In this document: positions 60,385 through 64,000 of the stretch, in pieces
Layout: each line of letters opens with the position of its first letter
Numbering within the stretch: position 1 is the first letter of the stretch
Source of the DNA: Hymenobacter terrenus
GTDB lineage: Bacteria > Bacteroidota > Bacteroidia > Cytophagales > Hymenobacteraceae
Length of the DNA stretch: 64,000 nucleotides
NCBI RefSeq assembly: GCF_000972495.1
Contig: NZ_LATM01000016.1
Span: 58,794 to 122,793 of the forward strand
Direction: 5' to 3'
Program-made: the position numbers and the translations under genes
The notes under the pieces: generated by a model
Database searches by the model: none
What the model was told of the DNA's origin: nothing
The model's input: the letters and a program-made list of their open reading frames with translations, nothing else

Positions 60385-60663
60385 ATGGACATGAGCACCG
60401 ATTATAAACCTGTTGATTGCGGATTCTACGATGAGCTGGAAGCCGCCGCTACCCAGCGTCGCCGCGTGGCCCTGCAATACTTCAACGACCTGCGCCAGCT
60501 CTGCCTAGATTCGGGCGTGATTGACACTCTTTTCGTCCGCGACAAAGTTGAATTCATGCGTCTGAAATCGGGCGAGGAAATCCGGCTCGACCACATCATG
60601 CGGGTCGATGATAAGCCCGCACCCGGCTACTCAGATTACCCGGATTTCAGCTGTGCCTGCTGA
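60385..60663 (+). CDS. Rof (YaeO)-like Rho-binding antiterminator
   Basis: 92 aa from the ATG at 60385, or 90 from 60391. MSTDYKPVDCGFYDELEAAATQR matches the N-terminus of Rof proteins (YxPIxCxxYDxLE), and DTLFVRDKVEFMRLKSGEEIRLDHIMRVDD matches the C-terminal strands. Rof binds Rho and blocks RNA binding. Here an additional helix is inserted (LQYFNDLRQLCLDSG). It lies 36 bp after the Na/Pi gene on the same strand. The end overlaps the convergent hydrolase pseudogene by 17 bp. Confidence 0.65.
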   Translation: MDMSTDYKPVDCGFYDELEAAATQRRRVALQYFNDLRQLCLDSGVIDTLFVRDKVEFMRLKSGEEIRLDHIMRVDDKPAPGYSDYPDFSCAC

Positions 60664-61753
60664 AGTGGCTACAATTAGAAATAGCATCTTCTCTTCCGCT
60701 TACCGTCTTTTTGACGAGTAAATTAACCAATGCATACTTTTCCAGCCACTGAAATACATCAGTAATAACTTCACTGGATTTGGATTCCAAATCAGCTTTG
60801 CCGTCAGAGCTCTGCTTCATTTCATTATGGCTGTGGTCATGATTAGGATAGACCTTGTACAGCAGATTTGTTTTACCCTTTCTCACAAATTCTAACGCCG
60901 CATAATCGGAGTTGGCTATATTAGTCGATTCGTCTTTACCTGAAGCAATATAAAGAATGGGTATACTGAGGCTGAGCATGTTTTCTAGCGGTGTCTCCCT
61001 CAAGTAGCTATACCATCGTTTATAAGTCAGTCCCCACCATTTTTTTGTTACGGATTCCGGTTGGCTATAAATGTCTTTTTGCACTCGATACAAACTATCC
61101 ACAATAACCTGTGCCTCCGTCTGAGTAAGCTTATTGGCAGCCATCTGTTAGCGCACATCAATTATTCTTTCATAAATATGGTCTAAAGCATTTGTATTCA
61201 TAACTACCACCTTAGCTACTCTCTTATTCAATACCGCTACTTTAGCGGCTACTTGTGCCCCTTCCGAATGGCCCGCTACATATACTTTACCAGGCGTCAC
61301 AGGCAATTCCTTTAGTAAGAAGTCGATTGCTTTAGCCGCACTTTCGGCACGCCAGTCTTTCGTAGAATTAGCTACGGCAAAAGCAGTTACCGGATAACGG
61401 ATTCTGGGTGTAGCAACCGAATCAAACAAGGGGAACCCTGCTTTATTAATGTACACAATATGGTATTGGTCTTTGAAATTTTGAAAAGCTCCAAATATCG
61501 TATTAGCGACAAAGTTTGCTGATTTCACATATATAAAAGTCGGGCTATCACCCGAACCCTGCAAAAGCAACAACAAGGGCTTCCGCTGATTAATTGAGCT
61601 CCCTTTCAATACTCCAAGCTGGATTTCTCCTAATTTTTTATCCTGTATTTTGTATAGTTTTATCTCAGAGAGAAAGTCTCTTTTTTGCGCAAATAAATTA
61701 TTCGCAAGAAGTAAAAACGTGGCCAAAGCAACCAGCTGACAAAGTCTTTTCAT
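60647..61753 (-). pseudogene. secreted alpha/beta hydrolase split by one in-frame TAA
   Basis: A single frame of 369 codons is interrupted by TAA at codon 202 (61150-61148). The first piece has a signal peptide (MKRLCQLVALATFLLLANNLFAQ), LLLLLQGSGDSP and the nucleophile elbow YVAGHSEGAQ (Ser163); the second supplies ASGKDESTN (likely acid) and YPNHDHSHNE (likely His). Both halves are needed for a triad, so the gene is inactive unless the stop is read through or the halves reassociate. An ATG two codons after the stop could restart translation. AT-rich. Confidence 0.8.
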
Positions 61754-61843
61754 TACAAGATTGGATTAAGGATACACATCATTTGAAATACTAGGCTGGC
61801 GTTCTAGCGCTTGGCCCCTCATCTGACTAGCGCGTTATTCAAT

Positions 61844-62011
61844 AGACTTGTTCCTGAATTAGCAAAACCTAAGAGGACCGTCATGCTGAGCTTGTCGAAG
61901 CATCTCTACCGCTTCGTTGCAGCATTTGAGTTAGTTACGCGGTAGAGATGCTTCGACAAGCTCAGCATGACAGACGATTTTTCTTTAATCTCTTAATTCA
62001 GGAACAAGTCT
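61844..62011. repeat. 168-bp MITE-like element with two nested inverted repeats
   Basis: Outer arms 61844-61861 (agacttgttcctgaatta) and 61994-62011 are perfect inverses of 18 bp. Inside, 61880-61971 is another inverted repeat, gtcatgctgagcttgtcgaa at one end and cagcatgac at the other, perfect for more than 30 bases. The element is flanked on both sides by aat, a possible 3-bp target duplication. No transposase is inside. Confidence 0.75.
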
Positions 62012-62043
62012 AATAACTACTATACTACCAGGTCACCTGTAAA

Positions 62044-63930
62044 TCAAGACGCGACGGTAGGTAGCGTCAGCGTCAGCTCCGTGAACTGGCCTTCCTCGCT
62101 TTCCAGCGTGAAAGTCCCGCCGTGGCCTTTGGTGATGATGTCGTAGCTCAGCGACAGGCCCAGGCCGGTGCCCTGGCCGGTGGGTTTGGTGGTGAAGAAA
62201 GGCTGGAAAATTTTCTGCTTCAGCTCGGCGGGCACGCCAATGCCATTGTCGCGAATCTGGATTTTGACCTGCTCCCCTTCCCGCTTCGTGCGCACGCTGA
62301 TTTCGGGCTGATAGCCGGGCGCGTGGCTGGCCTGCTTTTTCTGCACCGCGTAAAAAGCGTTGCTGAACACGTTCATCAGCACCCGGCTTATCTCCTGCGG
62401 CACCACTGGCACCGGCCCCAGGTTGGGGTCGAGGCTGATGGTAAGGCGCGCTTCAAAAGAGCTGTCCTTGGCCAGCACGCCGTGGTAGGCCAACTGGGCG
62501 TATTCTTCCGTCAGGGCATTCAGGTCCGTCGGCTCCTTCTGGCCCGCGCCCGAGCTGCTGCGGGCGTGCTCCAGCATGCCGCGCACGATAGCCGAGGCAC
62601 GATTGCCGTGCTGACTGATTTTTTGCAGGTTCTGCTGCACATCATCGAGCAGATCTTGCTCCAGCTCCGGGTCGCGCGGTTCCTGCTGGCGGGCTTCCTT
62701 CAACTCCTGCATTAGCTCGTTGCTCACTTCCGAGAAGTTATTGACGAAGTTCAACGGGTTCTGAATCTCGTGCGCGATGCCAGCCGTCAGCTCGCCCAGC
62801 GATGCCATTTTTTCCGCTTGAATGAGCTGGTCCTGGGTGGTTTTCAGCGCAGTCAGGGTTTGTTGCAGGGTTTCCTTTTGCTCGCTCAGCTGGCGGTTGG
62901 CCAGTTGCTTGGCCCGGTTGTTTCGGCTGAGTACGAACGCAAAGCCCATGAGCCCGGCAACGCAGCTCGCCAGCGCCAGCACAAACTGTTGCTGCCGACG
63001 GGCGGCCTGCTCACGCAACAGCCGCTCCTTGGTCAGCCGCTGAATCTGGGCTTCTTTCTTCAGCAGGTTCTGCTTGTACTCCAGGGCGGCCAGCCGGCGG
63101 GTGGTGGCCTCGGCGGTCAGGCTGTCTTTGTAGGCGCTATACTGAAGGAAGTAGCGGTAGGCCTGGGCATAGTCACCCTCTTTAGCGTAGGCCTGGCTCA
63201 GGGCCTGGTTGCTGTCGCGGAGCTTGCGCTGGACTTTGAGCTGCTGCACCACCTGCGGCGGGTTGCTACTCCGCGTGAGCAGGGTGTCGAGCCACTTATC
63301 GATTTGGTTGAGCTTCAGTTGCGCATTCTGCTTCCGCACGCCCCCGTAGATGACCTCCGGCGATAGGACTGCCGGCGATAGGACTGCCGGCTCATCGTCG
63401 GCTGGTGGCGGCGTCGCCCGACCTCGGGCCCGCCGCTTCTCGCTTAGTGCTACGGTACTCCCCATTGCTTCGTTAAGCAAGCGAAAAAGAGACGCAGAAT
63501 AGCTCAAGAAACTAGGCGACGTTCTGGCATAACGCCCCTGAAGTCGGCCGAGCTGGCTCATAGCCCACCCTGTTTCGCTCAAGTCGTGCAATTGCGGGGC
63601 TATTTTTTCGGCTTCCTGCAACAAGGCCTTCGCTTGCTCTGGTTGCTGCTGCCGCAACCGAATGCCGGCCAAGTGACTCAGCGCCACTACCTGGCCCGGC
63701 AGATACGCTAGGTGGCGGGCTTGGGCCAGGAGCGAATCGGCTGTTTCAACAGAGCTGATTGGCTGTTGCAGGGCCTTTTTTAGAAGGACCACTTCGCTCG
63801 TCGGGCGCGCGGGCCGGCTCACCACGACCACGCTATCATCATCGTCATCAGTCTGGGCCCGGCTGGAAAAGCTATTCAGGCTCAATACCAATAAAAGGAG
63901 GAAACTACCGAGGCGAGAAAGCTGCCGCAT
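62044..63930 (-). CDS. sensor histidine kinase with TPR-like periplasmic part
   Basis: 628 aa. The signal anchor is MRQLSRLGSFLLLLVLSLNSFSSRA. Residues 45-300 are helical repeats of TPR character (LLAQARHLAYLPGQVVALSHLAGIRL; ALSQAYAKEGDYAQAYRYFLQYSAYKDS), followed by one membrane helix near 318-340, a coiled coil, and the HisKA box AGIAHEIQNPLNF with phospho-His387. The HATPase has NVFSNAFYAV (N box), IQIRDNGIGVP, FFTTKPTGQGTGLGLSLSYDI. A 15-bp tandem duplication at 63359-63388 gives VLSPAVLSP. No response regulator is adjacent in the window. Confidence 0.9.
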   Translation of the reverse strand: MRQLSRLGSFLLLLVLSLNSFSSRAQTDDDDDSVVVVSRPARPTSEVVLLKKALQQPISSVETADSLLAQARHLAYLPGQVVALSHLAGIRLRQQQPEQAKALLQEAEKIAPQLHDLSETGWAMSQLGRLQGRYARTSPSFLSYSASLFRLLNEAMGSTVALSEKRRARGRATPPPADDEPAVLSPAVLSPEVIYGGVRKQNAQLKLNQIDKWLDTLLTRSSNPPQVVQQLKVQRKLRDSNQALSQAYAKEGDYAQAYRYFLQYSAYKDSLTAEATTRRLAALEYKQNLLKKEAQIQRLTKERLLREQAARRQQQFVLALASCVAGLMGFAFVLSRNNRAKQLANRQLSEQKETLQQTLTALKTTQDQLIQAEKMASLGELTAGIAHEIQNPLNFVNNFSEVSNELMQELKEARQQEPRDPELEQDLLDDVQQNLQKISQHGNRASAIVRGMLEHARSSSGAGQKEPTDLNALTEEYAQLAYHGVLAKDSSFEARLTISLDPNLGPVPVVPQEISRVLMNVFSNAFYAVQKKQASHAPGYQPEISVRTKREGEQVKIQIRDNGIGVPAELKQKIFQPFFTTKPTGQGTGLGLSLSYDIITKGHGGTFTLESEEGQFTELTLTLPTVAS

Positions 63931-64000
63931 GAGACGCGAAAGAAAGCAAGTAAGCCTTAGAAGCTGTTTGAGTTAGCAAAATTTGAGGATTGGGCGAATG

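Overview
The window looks like chromosome of a high-GC Bacteroidota of the Hymenobacter type (Hymenobacteraceae, Cytophagales). The signs are TAnnTTTG -7 boxes (a clear TTTG-N21-TATCTTTG in front of rnpB), a type IX secretion sorting domain on a secreted esterase, many SCxx/LAAC lipoproteins, DUF2027-Smr and DUF1573 proteins, a fused E1 alpha/beta 2-oxoacid dehydrogenase, MQO, and many dispersed palindromic repeats between genes. The genus is inferred from protein style; no rRNA is present.

Layout. 0-6.6 kb: DUF2279 protein (cut by the window edge), DUF2027-Smr, metallophosphoesterase, an unknown protein and an M1 aminopeptidase. 6.6-9.7 kb is a scarred patch: a lipoprotein, a fossil of an M1 C-terminus, two small secreted NTR/TIMP-like proteins, a truncated copy of the rnpB 5' end, a Tae4-type amidase gene with two in-frame TAG codons, and intact rnpB. 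9.7-29.4 kb is mostly housekeeping and metabolism: cytochrome c plus sorbosone/glucose-type dehydrogenase, NtrC-like regulator, a second gluzincin, LuxE-like protein, E1 dehydrogenase, alanine dehydrogenase, LTA-synthase-like enzyme, AMP nucleosidase, amidohydrolase, DinB, UMF1 transporter. 29.4-31.7 kb is a Septu-like PtuA/PtuB pair. 32.1-53.3 kb: tRNA-Ser(GGA), asparaginase, MQO, T9SS esterase, OhrR/Ohr, two SDRs, acetyltransferases (one frameshifted), arylamine NAT, nicotinamidase, PAP2, DUF1003, MscS, AraC-type regulator, S41 peptidase. 53.4-57.6 kb is an accessory patch: two adjacent minisatellites (about 19 bp and 21 bp), a 250-aa unknown protein, and an AT-rich HEPN/DUF262 two-gene operon beside a gene fragment. 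57.6-64 kb: two small exported proteins, Na/Pi symporter, Rof-like protein, an alpha/beta hydrolase split by one stop codon, a MITE-like element and a histidine kinase.

The most interesting pieces are (i) the translationally coupled DUF262 + HEPN operon, a plausible undescribed defence module; (ii) the 21-bp array built of 17 conserved plus 4 variable bases; (iii) the rnpB 5'-end duplication bracketing a broken T6SS-type amidase; and (iv) nested perfect hairpins in a gene-free stretch near 40.4-40.8 kb. All functional statements come from reading motifs by eye; no database search was run.
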